Shown here in pieces: positions 8,345-18,000 of a stretch of DNA of 26,762 nt (its first letter is position 1; every line of letters begins with the position of its first letter). Under the pieces are notes generated by a model. The model was not told where the DNA came from and did not search any database. It saw only the letters and a list, made by a program, of their open reading frames with translations. The DNA is from CAYWNA01 sp964459305 (GTDB taxonomy: Bacteria; Planctomycetota; Planctomycetia; Pirellulales; Pirellulaceae). The position numbers were made by a program, and so were the translations under genes. Location of the stretch: the NCBI GenBank assembly GCA_964459305.1, contig CAYWNA010000180.1, forward strand, positions 1 through 26,762, read 5' to 3'.

Positions 8345-10078
8345 TTAGCGCCGTGACGCGGGGAGCTCGAATGGCGATTCGTAGCCGATCGGCTTGCCGG
8401 TTTTGTCTTCGGCCACTTTGAACAGGTAGATTGAATTGCCCAGGTACCTCCAAGTGCAAGACGCCATGATCAAGGTTCCGTCGGCCATGCGGACGACCTC
8501 TTCTGCATAACTTCCGCTGGTTGCAACATACTTCTCGAAACGGTAAATCTCCGGCCGCGCAAAATCGGCCTGTTTCCAGCCTGTCACGGGATCATCGCTC
8601 ACCCACTGGCCTTGCCCCGTTGCAGAAGTCGTCATGTAGTATTTGTCGCCACTCTTCCAGACCTGCGGCGACTCCATCGCGTGTTTGAAATTGACTGCGA
8701 TCCGCGGATTCCTCCAGTTGTAAAGGTCGTCCGATTCCATCACGGCAACCGCTCCGTCAAGCCCGCCACCAGCCTTGTGCGCGGTGAAGTAGAGGTAGAA
8801 CTTGTCGCCGTCGATAAGAACCACCGGATCGCGGCCGTCCGCCCAGCGGCCCCGGTGCCAATCGGCCCACTCCACGCCCTCAAGCGTCGCGACCGGATTC
8901 CCTTCATACTTTGTCCAATGGAACAAATCCTTCGATGTCGCCAGCGAAATGCTCTGCGAAACGTGACTGTTTATCGACGTGTAGAACATGTAGTAGGTGT
9001 CGCCATACCTGACGACATGCGGCGCCCAGACATTGCGATCCTCGAACTTGCCGTTTCCGTCGGGATAGCTCTTGTCCGAGATGCTCAAGACCGGCTCGTG
9101 GTAGGTCCAATTCATCAGATCGCGACTGGTGCCGTGGCTGAATGTCCGCTCGTGGCCGTCAGGCATCCAATCGTGGCCCTTATAGAACTCGCCGGTGATT
9201 GAGAAGATGTGCCACAAGCCATTGTGGTCCTGGATGATCGAAAAGTCCTTGACGAACTTGAACGGCGTCTCGTAGAGGAGAACATCGCCCTGGCCCTGGA
9301 CGCCGAAGGTGTGCTCCGCGGAAAGGGTAAAGCCGTCAAGCTGGTCCACGCTTTGAGCCTTCAATGTGTATTTGCCCGGCTTCAGCGGCCCATCGGTATC
9401 CAACACACCGAAAAGCTCCTTGACGTTGAAAAGCTCTGCAATGCCGTAATGCTGCATGTCCTGGGCGACTTTGCTGCCGGTTTGGTCAAAGAGACCGACA
9501 GTCAGGATTTTCGACGACCGGCGATAGGGATAGTCGACTGCCCTGAGCGCCGCCCGATACACGATCCGCTCGCCCGGCCGATAGTGAAGCTTGGATGTGT
9601 AGCACTGCATATCGATCATCTCGGCCAGCTTGTCCTGCGGCAACTCATTCGCGTTTACGGCCCTGATCTCCTTGATATCGAACTCAACCCCCGCGTCGTT
9701 ACCCGGATCAAAGCGGAAGACATCGAATTCCTCAAAATACCCTTTGGCCAGTAGGCTCACATAAACCATGCTTTCCCCGGCGGGAATGCGCACATCCGCG
9801 CAACGGTTGTTATCCCAGTTCTGCCCTTCCTTGATCCACCAAAGCTGAGCGTCAACGGGCCGTGAAAACTCCACGGTCAATACCAGATACGGCGTTTTGG
9901 CCGCGACCGGCGTCTTGAGCGGTGCGGAAATCAGGAAAGGATCCCACTTCACGGCCTCGTAGCCACCAGAGTTTTCTTGGATGTCTTTCAGCGTCGTCCA
10001 TTCAACATCAAGCACCGCCGCACGGGTAACCCCGCTGGCAACCATCGCAAACAACAAAAGGACTCTTGAAACCCGCAT
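8345..10078 (-). CDS. Secreted GH43/GH32-clan five-bladed propeller glycosidase
   Basis: The only confident gene on the minus strand. I chose the ATG at 10078, the third of three close ATGs, because GGAG lies six bases upstream and the signal peptide (MRVSRVLLLFAMVASGVTRA) then starts directly. The product is 577 residues. An N-terminal beta-sandwich of about 260 residues with no named match precedes a five-bladed beta-propeller. Propeller motifs are VKDFSIIQDHNGLWHIF (Asp278, candidate catalytic base or nucleophile), GRDPVV (Asp417, transition-state stabiliser) and AMESPQVWK (Glu469, general acid). This Asp/Asp/Glu pattern is typical of GH43, GH32, GH62 and GH117. It likely removes a furanose or galactose-type residue, but the substrate cannot be read from sequence. 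It is divergent from the neighbour starting at 10361. Confidence 0.75.
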   Translation of the reverse strand: MRVSRVLLLFAMVASGVTRAAVLDVEWTTLKDIQENSGGYEAVKWDPFLISAPLKTPVAAKTPYLVLTVEFSRPVDAQLWWIKEGQNWDNNRCADVRIPAGESMVYVSLLAKGYFEEFDVFRFDPGNDAGVEFDIKEIRAVNANELPQDKLAEMIDMQCYTSKLHYRPGERIVYRAALRAVDYPYRRSSKILTVGLFDQTGSKVAQDMQHYGIAELFNVKELFGVLDTDGPLKPGKYTLKAQSVDQLDGFTLSAEHTFGVQGQGDVLLYETPFKFVKDFSIIQDHNGLWHIFSITGEFYKGHDWMPDGHERTFSHGTSRDLMNWTYHEPVLSISDKSYPDGNGKFEDRNVWAPHVVRYGDTYYMFYTSINSHVSQSISLATSKDLFHWTKYEGNPVATLEGVEWADWHRGRWADGRDPVVLIDGDKFYLYFTAHKAGGGLDGAVAVMESDDLYNWRNPRIAVNFKHAMESPQVWKSGDKYYMTTSATGQGQWVSDDPVTGWKQADFARPEIYRFEKYVATSGSYAEEVVRMADGTLIMASCTWRYLGNSIYLFKVAEDKTGKPIGYESPFELPASRR

Positions 10079-10360
10079 CACCATCTCCATTTTCGATTCA
10101 CTGCCAAGTAGTATCCCTGGTATGACGGGTTCACCCAAATCAAATACTGCCCAGGTTCTTGGCATCACAACACGCTACCGCAACCCGCTCTCCGAGGCAA
10201 TAAGTGCGCCTGTCAGCTCTTCTTCACCCCACATGCAAGACCCCACGCGAGGACTTACCGTTCGGCCGACTTGACTGTAGAATGCGCCGGTTAGGGCACA
10301 GGCTATTTCGCCTGACCCGCAGAAGCGGCCTGCCGATTCCCACACAGCGGAGGTCATCTC
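10079..10360. promoter_or_regulatory. Divergent intergenic region between two secreted-protein genes
   Basis: This 282-bp gap separates the minus-strand propeller glycosidase from the plus-strand CBM-FN3-propeller gene, so promoters for both must lie here. The plus-strand ribosome binding site GGAGG is at 10349-10353. The minus-strand one overlaps the start codons near 10085-10088. I see no confident -35/-10 pair and no clear operator palindrome. Confidence 0.5.
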
Positions 10361-12298
10361 GTGAGCAGTCTTCCACTCTTGTGTTTCGTCGTACGCAGAG
10401 TCTCGGTGCAGCTAGTCATGGCCACCTTGTGTGCCTTCGCGACATTCGCTGCGGGGCAGGAGAGGTCGTTTGATCCATCCTCCATCGCTCTGCCGCGCAA
10501 TCTTGTCTCAAATCCGTCGTTTGAAGCCAACCGCGTGCAGGTTGGTGTGCCCGATGAATGGAAGTTTTACGCCAACCGGCAATACATGTCGCTTGTGCAA
10601 GAAGGGGGCCTGCACGGCCAGCGGGCGATCCTCGTGGACCGTCCGCAGCTCACCGGCATCGTGCATGTGGCCGCCAAGCAAGTTGTGCCAATCATCCCGG
10701 ACTGCGAGTACACGTTGAGTGCCTGGGTGAATGTAAAGCGGTCGGAGGGTGGTACGGTGAACGTGTACTTGGATTTCCTTGACGCACAGAAGCAACGGAT
10801 CACGATTCGACGGGCGAGCGAGACGGAGCCTACCGATGGCTGGAAGAAGCTGAGCGTCACCACCCGTGCGCCGAAGGGCGCGGTTTACGCTCAGTTGCTT
10901 GTGCCGTACGTGGATGGTGATATGCGAGTGCTCACGGATTGCGTGTCCCTCACTTCGGAAGACGGCGGCCATCCTGCAGCCCAGGACGGCATTGGCAGTC
11001 TGGCCGCCTCGCGGTCGACCTCGTCGTCGGTCTACTTACAGTGGCAATCGACCTGGCAACACCAGGAGATCGACTACCGCCGCGAAGGTGAGGTGTCCTG
11101 GACCGGCATCCGAAACGTATGGTCCAGGTTCCACAACGTCATCATGCTCGAACCGCAGACGCAGTACGAGTTTCGTGTGCGCGCGTTGCCGTCGGGCCGG
11201 ATCGACGAAAACGGTAAGCCGCTCGCCGTGTCCGAACCGCCCGCGAAGATCGTACGGGCCGCTACGATCGGCGTCGAGCCGAAGCTGTGGAAAGGCCTGA
11301 AACTCTGGCCGACCAAGCACGTGCCAACATTCCCCGACCGTCAAGCCTACCCGTGCATCGAGTTCTACAAAGGTGCGTTCTACCTGGTCGAAGCCCGAGA
11401 CTATACGCTGTACCTTTCCAAACTGCGGATGTCGGATTTTGGCGTGGAGTGGACCAAGGAGATCGTGCCCCGTGTCAAAGAGGTTTATTCGTACCAAGGT
11501 ATCCCCGACACATGCATTTATCAGGACAAGCTTTGGGTCATGTGGAACCGTCAGGCGACCGGCGATCCGCACTACGAGATCATGGATTCCCGGCAACACG
11601 TGCTCGCCTACGATTTCGCCACTGACCGGACCTCCAAGCCAATCGTGATCGAGTCGACCCAGCCTGGTTGCGGCACGTGGGAGGGCGGACTGACTGTCTA
11701 CCGGGGGAAGCTCTGGATGATGTGGCTGGAGGCGCAGCTCGACGAGCAGAAGCGTCGTCGCACAAAGGTTGTGCTGCGGCCCTACGAGGATGGGAGTTTC
11801 ACTGACACCGTGCTTTACGAATCGTGCCCTTCAGTCTACCCATACGGTCCGTCGATCAATGTCTTCGGCGACCGGATGATCATTCTCTGGTCAGACCTGG
11901 CGGCAACGGAGACAGATTCGAATCACGAGCCCCTCTATTGCACGTTTTTCGACGGCCAGTTGTTCTCGTCCAGTGTGCTCGTACATGACAAGGGACGTTC
12001 CCGCTATGCCAAGGGTGCACAACTTGGCGACAATTTCTATTGCGTCTACAAATGCAACACGTGCTACCCCGGTTCCGAGTACATGTACCACGACCTGGCG
12101 CTGACGCGAATCGGCCCTGACGCCAAAGAGGTCACGACGACCTACTGGGTCGACGACGTCAAGTACAACTCGTCGCCCGACATGACGGTTTACGACGATG
12201 GTCTTGTCGCGGTCTACGGCAAGTTTGAGCACCTCTACGGTCGCCGCCACGACCCCGCGCTGGTCCACGGCACGTTCCTGGGCCGGATTACACATTAG
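10361..12298 (+). CDS. Secreted CBM - FN3 - beta-propeller protein, function unknown
   Basis: The start is GTG at 10361, supported by GGAGG seven bases upstream, giving 645 residues. A signal peptide (VQLVMATLCAFATFAAGQ) is followed by a carbohydrate-binding-like jelly roll at about residues 45-200. That domain opens NLVSNPSFEANRVQVGVPDEW, a typical CBM4/9-type start. A fibronectin type III domain spans about 205-305 (VYLQWQSTWQ, TQYEFRVRALPSG). The last 330 residues are a propeller-like repeat series, seen in the recurring blade strands IYQDKLWVMW, VYRGKLWMMWLEA and VFGDRMIILWSD. This resembles sialidase- or GH43-like folds but has no catalytic signature I can name. Glycan binding is well supported by domain layout. 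Hydrolase or lyase activity is only inferred. It lies divergent to a GH43-like gene and upstream of the nitrilase/GH172 genes. Confidence 0.75.
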   Translation: MSSLPLLCFVVRRVSVQLVMATLCAFATFAAGQERSFDPSSIALPRNLVSNPSFEANRVQVGVPDEWKFYANRQYMSLVQEGGLHGQRAILVDRPQLTGIVHVAAKQVVPIIPDCEYTLSAWVNVKRSEGGTVNVYLDFLDAQKQRITIRRASETEPTDGWKKLSVTTRAPKGAVYAQLLVPYVDGDMRVLTDCVSLTSEDGGHPAAQDGIGSLAASRSTSSSVYLQWQSTWQHQEIDYRREGEVSWTGIRNVWSRFHNVIMLEPQTQYEFRVRALPSGRIDENGKPLAVSEPPAKIVRAATIGVEPKLWKGLKLWPTKHVPTFPDRQAYPCIEFYKGAFYLVEARDYTLYLSKLRMSDFGVEWTKEIVPRVKEVYSYQGIPDTCIYQDKLWVMWNRQATGDPHYEIMDSRQHVLAYDFATDRTSKPIVIESTQPGCGTWEGGLTVYRGKLWMMWLEAQLDEQKRRRTKVVLRPYEDGSFTDTVLYESCPSVYPYGPSINVFGDRMIILWSDLAATETDSNHEPLYCTFFDGQLFSSSVLVHDKGRSRYAKGAQLGDNFYCVYKCNTCYPGSEYMYHDLALTRIGPDAKEVTTTYWVDDVKYNSSPDMTVYDDGLVAVYGKFEHLYGRRHDPALVHGTFLGRITH

Positions 12299-12333
12299 GT
12301 CGGGCGAAAGAGAAGGTGACAGCCACCAAATTT

Positions 12334-12486
12334 GACGGACATGGGTAGATTGGGTACAAATCTCCGATGCCTCGGCCAACGAGATACGCCTCGGGTGGAA
12401 TGGTCTTTCACGTGCTCAATCGTGGAGTCGGTCGGCGAGTCTTTTTCGGCAACAACAGTCCTTTGATCCTGGAGTTTTATCGATGA
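12334..12486 (+). mobile_element. RAYT transposase 5' remnant A, leading into the nitrilase gene
   Basis: From the ATG at 12367 the sequence reads MPRPTRYASGG-MVFHVLNRG-VGRRVFF. This is the N-terminal signature of REP-associated tyrosine transposases (Y1_Tnp family), whose second half carries the HUH and Tyr residues missing here. The frame then runs through unrelated sequence and stops at TGA 12484-12486, overlapping the nitrilase ATG at 12483 as ATGA. The first 93 bases (12334-12426) recur at 13591-13683 with about eight mismatches. It is a fragment and cannot encode a transposase, but its start codon and coupling could influence translation of the next gene. Confidence 0.75.
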
Positions 12487-13505
12487 ATCGTACCAGACTT
12501 CCCTTGCTATCGACCGGTCTGGCCTGCTTGTTCGTCGCCGTCTCTGCGATGCATTTACCGGGCCAGACCGCGGAAGATCCGCAGCCGAAGGCCGCGGCCA
12601 CAAACACGGATGACGCCGCCGTAGCCGGAGAACCGTGGCGATCGAGAAAGCGGGCCAAGATCGCAGCGGCACAGATCAACATCGGAGAGGAGGCCGACTC
12701 GATCGGCGAGATGGAATCGTACATCCGCCGTGCCGGTACGGAGAAATGTGATCTGATCGCCCTGCCGGAATACGTATTGGGCCCCTTTCAACTTCACCCG
12801 GAGCCAAAGGGCAATCTCAAACGCATTTTGGACGCTGCCGCGGCCGCCAGAGTCTACGTTGTCGTCGGCGGTTGGGAGGAGTTCACGCCGGGTGCGTATG
12901 CGGCAAGGCGAAAGAACGAGTTCTCCAATACCACATTGGTGATCGACCGCGCCGGCAAGGTAGTCGGCAAGTACAGCAAGACTCACCGAGCCATCGGAGC
13001 CAACAGCCCTCACTGCTGGCCGCCTGCTGGAGACGAACACGAATGGCTTATGAAGGCGGGTGACGGGTTTCCCACGTTTCAACTCGACTTTGCCCGGATC
13101 GGCGTCATGACATGCTACGACGGATTCTTCCCGGAATCGGCTTCAAGTCTGAGCTTGCAGGGCGCGGAGATCATCGTATGGGTTAACGGCCGAGCCGGAC
13201 CAGTTGAGCCTTTTCTGGTCCAGGCAGACATGTTTCGCAACTACTGTGCGATGGTGACGACGAACTTGGGCCCCGGCTCCGGAACCATGATCGGCACCTG
13301 GGGAGCGGCCATCTTGGCCCATGTCACCAAAACCGGTAGCCACTACATCTCGGCGGAGATCGACCTGGAACATCTACGGTGGCGGCGGGCGTTCAGCAGA
13401 ACGTTCCACCAGCGACGCCCGCAGATCTACGGCGCCATCACAAAGGAGCACCGGCCCTGGGAGGCATATCCGAACGCACAGCTCAAAACGCCAGGGATGA
13501 AGTAG
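12483..13505 (+). CDS. Secreted carbon-nitrogen hydrolase (nitrilase superfamily)
   Basis: A 340-residue product starts at ATG 12483, with GGAG at 12471-12474. It opens with a signal peptide (LPLLSTGLACLFVAVSAM) and a low-complexity linker to about residue 55. The nitrilase fold follows with all three catalytic residues: Glu96 in LPEYV, Lys166 in KYSKTH and Cys211 in MTCYDGFFPE. Family members hydrolyse amides or nitriles, or transfer acyl groups. Export is unusual because most relatives are cytosolic. In a glycan-degradation cluster it may cut an amide on a modified sugar or peptide link, but that is inference. The gene is bracketed by RAYT remnants A and B. Its start overlaps the stop of remnant A, suggesting coupling. 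Confidence 0.85.
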   Translation: MNRTRLPLLSTGLACLFVAVSAMHLPGQTAEDPQPKAAATNTDDAAVAGEPWRSRKRAKIAAAQINIGEEADSIGEMESYIRRAGTEKCDLIALPEYVLGPFQLHPEPKGNLKRILDAAAAARVYVVVGGWEEFTPGAYAARRKNEFSNTTLVIDRAGKVVGKYSKTHRAIGANSPHCWPPAGDEHEWLMKAGDGFPTFQLDFARIGVMTCYDGFFPESASSLSLQGAEIIVWVNGRAGPVEPFLVQADMFRNYCAMVTTNLGPGSGTMIGTWGAAILAHVTKTGSHYISAEIDLEHLRWRRAFSRTFHQRRPQIYGAITKEHRPWEAYPNAQLKTPGMK

Positions 13506-13590
13506 CCTGGCCCCACACGCCATGCGGACAACAGGCATCGCGTGGGAAGGTCTTGCCGCATTTGAATAAGATGAGCAGAAAAGACGCCGT

Positions 13591-13695
13591 GACGGACATG
13601 GGTAGACTGGGTATGAATCGCGGATGCCTCGCCCAACGAGATACGCCCCGGGTGGAATGGTTTTTCACGTGCTCAATCGTGGAGGAGGAACCAAG
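13591..13695 (+). mobile_element. RAYT transposase 5' remnant B, fused in frame to GH172
   Basis: This second copy of the RAYT leader and first codons (13591-13683) is about 91% identical to remnant A. From ATG 13624 it encodes MPRPTRYAPGG-MVFHVLNRG and then runs in frame, without a stop, into the GH172 gene at 13696. Homology to remnant A ends at about 13683, where the GGAGGAGG ribosome binding site of GH172 begins. Gene callers will tend to add these 24 codons to the enzyme, which would bury its signal peptide. Confidence 0.75.
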
Positions 13696-14919
13696 ATGAA
13701 ACTCACGATGGTCGTGATCTTGGGGATGTTTGCGGCAGCACGTCTGCCTTGCCGAGCACAATCCCTTGCGCCAAACGAAACAGGCATGCTGTTTCGCAAG
13801 CCCAAGGGTGTTGTGACTCGCTGGTCGAGTTTTGAGAATCTCGCGGCAGCCAAGGGCCGAGGGGGTCAGGAGAATCGAGGAGCCAAGGGCCATGCTTTCG
13901 ATTCCGTTGCCCCTGGAGAAACCAAGGTCCTGCTCGATGTGAAGGGCAGTGGTACGATCCGACGGATGTGGTGTACGTTGCGTCCTCGCGATCCGAAAAT
14001 GCTTCGTTCTCTCCGGCTCGAAATGTACTGGGACAACGCCGCTACGCCGGCGCTCTCCGCGCCGATCGGAGATTTTTTCAACTGGGTTCACGGGCATCCC
14101 GTGGCTTTCGAAAATGCGCTGTTCGCGAATCCGGAAGCGCGTTCTTTCGTTTGCTTCATTCCGATGCCCTTCCGAACCGCGGCCAAGGTAACACTGACGA
14201 ACGACTCGCAGCTTCCGGTACCGCATCTTTTCTACGACATCAACGTGACGTTCGGAGATCGCCACGATGAAGACGTGCTTTACTTCCACGCTTCGTGGCG
14301 ACGTGAGCGTCCCACGACATTGGAAAGAGACTTCGCCATTCTCCCCCGCGTCAAAGGCGCCGGACGGTTTCTCGGATGTCACGTCGGAGTGATCGCAAAC
14401 ACCGAGAATATCGGCTGGTGGGGCGAAGGGGAAGTGAAGGTCTACGTTGACGGGGACGATACACTTCCAACTCTCTGTGGAACCGGAACGGAGGACTATA
14501 TCGCCACCGCGTGGGGACAAGGCGAGTACGGTCAACGATACCACGGCTGCATGCTGGCCGACAACGAAGCCAAGCGTTACTCGTTCTATCGCTATCACAT
14601 ACCCGATCCGGTCTACTTCGACGAGAATTGCCGAGTGACCATTCAACAAATCGGTGGCACCAACAAGAAAGACGTGATGAAAATGCTTGAACAGGGCATG
14701 CACATCAAGCCGATCTCCGCCGACGATGGCGGCCGGTTTGTCAAATTGCTCGAACCGGGGCAAACGGTCGATCTGAAGAAAGATATCGCCGATATGGCCT
14801 GGGTCAATTACTACCGTCAGGATGACGTCTGCGCCGTGGCGTTTTTCTACCTCAACTCGCCAACCAGCAACTTGCCACCGCTAGTGGATGTCGAGAAGCG
14901 AACGGTCAACATTCCCTGA
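13696..14919 (+). CDS. Secreted GH172 (DUF2961) family enzyme
   Basis: The ATG at 13696 is preferred over the in-frame ATG at 13624 because GGAGGAGG ends seven bases before it and a signal peptide (MKLTMVVILGMFAAARLPCRAQ) starts directly. The 407-residue product matches the DUF2961 family, now GH172. That family includes alpha-D-fructofuranosidases, difructose-dianhydride enzymes and D-arabinan-cleaving enzymes. Seen motifs are GSGTIRRMWCTLRPRDP, PIGDFFNWVHGHP and GTGTEDYIATAWG. Glu266 in the last motif is the predicted catalytic glutamate. GH172 proteins form trimers or larger rings. The likely role here is removing furanose side groups, with substrate unproven. It follows the nitrilase gene after a gap filled by a RAYT remnant. 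Confidence 0.88.
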   Translation: MKLTMVVILGMFAAARLPCRAQSLAPNETGMLFRKPKGVVTRWSSFENLAAAKGRGGQENRGAKGHAFDSVAPGETKVLLDVKGSGTIRRMWCTLRPRDPKMLRSLRLEMYWDNAATPALSAPIGDFFNWVHGHPVAFENALFANPEARSFVCFIPMPFRTAAKVTLTNDSQLPVPHLFYDINVTFGDRHDEDVLYFHASWRRERPTTLERDFAILPRVKGAGRFLGCHVGVIANTENIGWWGEGEVKVYVDGDDTLPTLCGTGTEDYIATAWGQGEYGQRYHGCMLADNEAKRYSFYRYHIPDPVYFDENCRVTIQQIGGTNKKDVMKMLEQGMHIKPISADDGGRFVKLLEPGQTVDLKKDIADMAWVNYYRQDDVCAVAFFYLNSPTSNLPPLVDVEKRTVNIP

Positions 14920-15023
14920 AGTGCCGTTGGTATCAACGACGAATGACACGAATCACACGAAAGGGAGGGAAAGAGGATAATCCCTTTTTTAAGCTACGGC
15001 GTCAACAGAAAAGGAGAACACGC

Positions 15024-18000
15024 ATGATGATCAAACCGCGCTTCGATGGCCTTCTGCTCGTTACGGTCACCATCCTGGTGCTCGCGGCGTCAGCGGCTGG
15101 CGCAGAACAGCCACCCTCGGACAATTCACTCGATGCCGGATTTCGCGATCCACCTAACCAAGCCCGGCCATCGGCCTACTGGTTGTGGTTGAACGGCTAT
15201 GTGAACCGCAAGCACGTCGAGCGCGAGCTCAAGGAGTTACACGATGCCGGCATCCGCGGCGTGTGCATTTTCGATATGGGCGCACGGGGCGACAAAGCGG
15301 TGGCGCCGCCAGCCGGCCCGCAGTTCTTGAGCGATCGATCTGTGGAGGATATCGCCCATGCAGTGCAGTTTGCCGGACGGCTGGGCATGGATGTCGAGCT
15401 TTCGGTGGCCAGCAGTTGGGACATGGGCGGATCGTGGGTCGAGCCGCGGCACGGCAGCATGGGCCTGTTTCATACGGAGGTCAGTGTTGAGGGGCCGAGT
15501 TCGTTCGACGAGGTCCTACCATTTCCATCGCTGCCGGCAAAGGCGCCCAAAGACCCCAATGGCAAACCTGCCTTCGGCAAGAACGTCGCCGTACTAGCAA
15601 TCCCCGCCGATGAGCGTCTGCCTGGCCACGATTTTGTCTTCGAGCTCGATCCGGCCGGGGTCCGTACACTCAGCCATGCAGTGCTCTACAACACGCCCAG
15701 CGACGACCCCAAGCGTCATGGAAAGCTCCACCTGTTTGCCAAGGAGTTTTCCATCGCCGTCTCCGAGACCGCTCCGACGGATGGGACCTTTCGAGAGGTG
15801 CTGCGGGCGTCGTTGGAACCGAGCACCGAACCGCAACGGTTTGACCTGCCGTCGGCCTCAGCACGCTACGCGCGACTCCGCATCCTCAGCGGACACAACG
15901 AACGCTTCGACCGTGTTCAGCTTGGCGAGTTCGAGCTTTACGACACCGAGGGCATCAACGTTGTGGCCTCGCACGTGGCCGACCGCAGCCGCGACGGTGC
16001 CGAGTTGATCGGCTACCGTTCTGCACTTGGCCACGACCGGACCTGGACGGCCGAAAACATTCATGACGGCTCCAAATCCGGGGCGCACGGCGGGTGGTCT
16101 TCGGCCGGTCCGCCGCCGCTGCTGGTCAAGAAGCTGGACTCGATCATCGACCTGACCGACCGCATCGACGCCGAAGGCCGTTTGAAATGGCAAGCGCCCG
16201 CCGGCCAGTGGGTAATCATGCGGTTTGTGTGTACAAACACGGGCGAGCGACTGAAGGTCCCCAGCCCCAATTCCGACGGCCTCGCGACCGATCACCTTAG
16301 CCGCGAGGCCACGCTCACCTTCCTCAAATACCTGACGGGCCGCCTTCAAACCAAGTTGGGCGATCTGAACGAAACCGCTCTGAAGTATCTCTACCTGGCC
16401 AGCTACGAGGTACGAGGGTCGATCTGGACGCCGGATCTGATCGAGCAATTCGAGGGCTACCGCGGTTACGACATGAAGCCATACCTGCCCACTTTGTCGG
16501 GCAGCGTCGTTATCAGCGACGAGGTCACCTCGCGGTTCATCTACGACTACCGCAAGACGCTGGGCGACCTGCTCGTCGACGCCTACTACCGCGCCGCTGT
16601 CGAGGCGGCTCACGCAGTGGGGCTGGGCATCGAATCGGAGGCCGGCGGTCCGGGACCACCGATTCATCAGGTACCGGTCGATGCACTGAAGGCGCAGGGC
16701 GCGATTGATGAAGTGCGTGGCGAGTTTTGGCCGAAGCGCCCCGACGCCAACCGGATGTGGGTTGTCAAGGAGACCGCCTGCGCGGCTCACATCTACGGCA
16801 GGCGGCGCGTGCACATGGAGGCTTTCACCAGCATGCACCACTGGCAGGACGGTCCGATCGATCTCAAGCCGTCGGCGGATCGCGCGTTTTGCGAGGGCAC
16901 GAACCACTTTGTCTGGCACACTTCATCGCACCTGCCGCCCGAAGCTGGCAAGCCCGGATGGGTCTACCATGCCGGCACGCACGTCAATCCGAACCTCGTG
17001 TGGTGGCCCAAGGCCAAACCGTTCTTGGACTACCTTTCGCGATGTTCCTTCATGCTTCAACAGGGCCTGTTCGTGGCCGACGTGTGCTACTACTACGGGG
17101 ACCAGGGCTACAATTTCGTCTTGCCCAAGCACACGGATCCTCTGCCGGGCCACGGCTACGACTATGACGTGACCAATCGCGAAGTAGTCCTCACGCGAAT
17201 GAGCGTACGTGACGGTCGCATCGTCCTGCCGGACGGCATGAGTTACGCCCTGCTGGTGCTGCCCGATCGGCAGGATATCGACCTGGACGTACTGAAGAAG
17301 GTGGAACAACTGGTTCACGATGGCGCGATCCTGGTTGGGCCAAGGCCGACGCAGGCGAATGGCCTGACCGACTACCCCCGGCGCGACGACCAAGTCCGCT
17401 CCGTCGCCGACCGGCTGTGGGGCGATTGCGACGGCAAGACGGTCCTGGAACGCTCCCACGGCAAAGGCCGCGTCATCTGGGGGCGCACGCCACGCGATGT
17501 CCTCGTGGAACTGGGCTTGGGGCCCGACTTCCGCTTCGACAGTTCTCGCGACGACACAGAACTCGATTTCATCCACCGTCGTACTGCTGGTGCCGATATC
17601 TACTTCGTCAGCAACAAGAATCCACGCTGGGAGCAGGTCGAAGCGGTTTTCCGCGCGGGCGATCGCGTGCCTGAGCTGTGGGATCCTGCTTCGGGTCAAA
17701 ACTCGCCTCAGCACGTCTATCGTGCGACAGACAAAGAAATCACAGTCCCATTGCGTTTGGCTCCACACGGATCGGTGTTTGTCGTCTTTAGATCACCGCA
17801 AGACGATTCCGCACCTGTCATGTTGACTCGTGATCCTACGGCGGCGCCCGGAGATCCGGTCCTCAACGCAGCCAAGGTCATCGACTGGGATGGTCAGCGA
17901 GGGCGACTAATGGCATCCGAGCCCGGGCGGTATCTCGTCAAATGCGCGGATGATAAACGACAAGCCACTGTGAACGTCGACTCGCTGCCAGAGCCCATCG

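Noticed and set aside
13483..14763. Minus-strand 426-codon frame opposite GH172
   Set aside because: Antisense shadow of the GH172 gene and RAYT remnant B, with no signal peptide or family motif.
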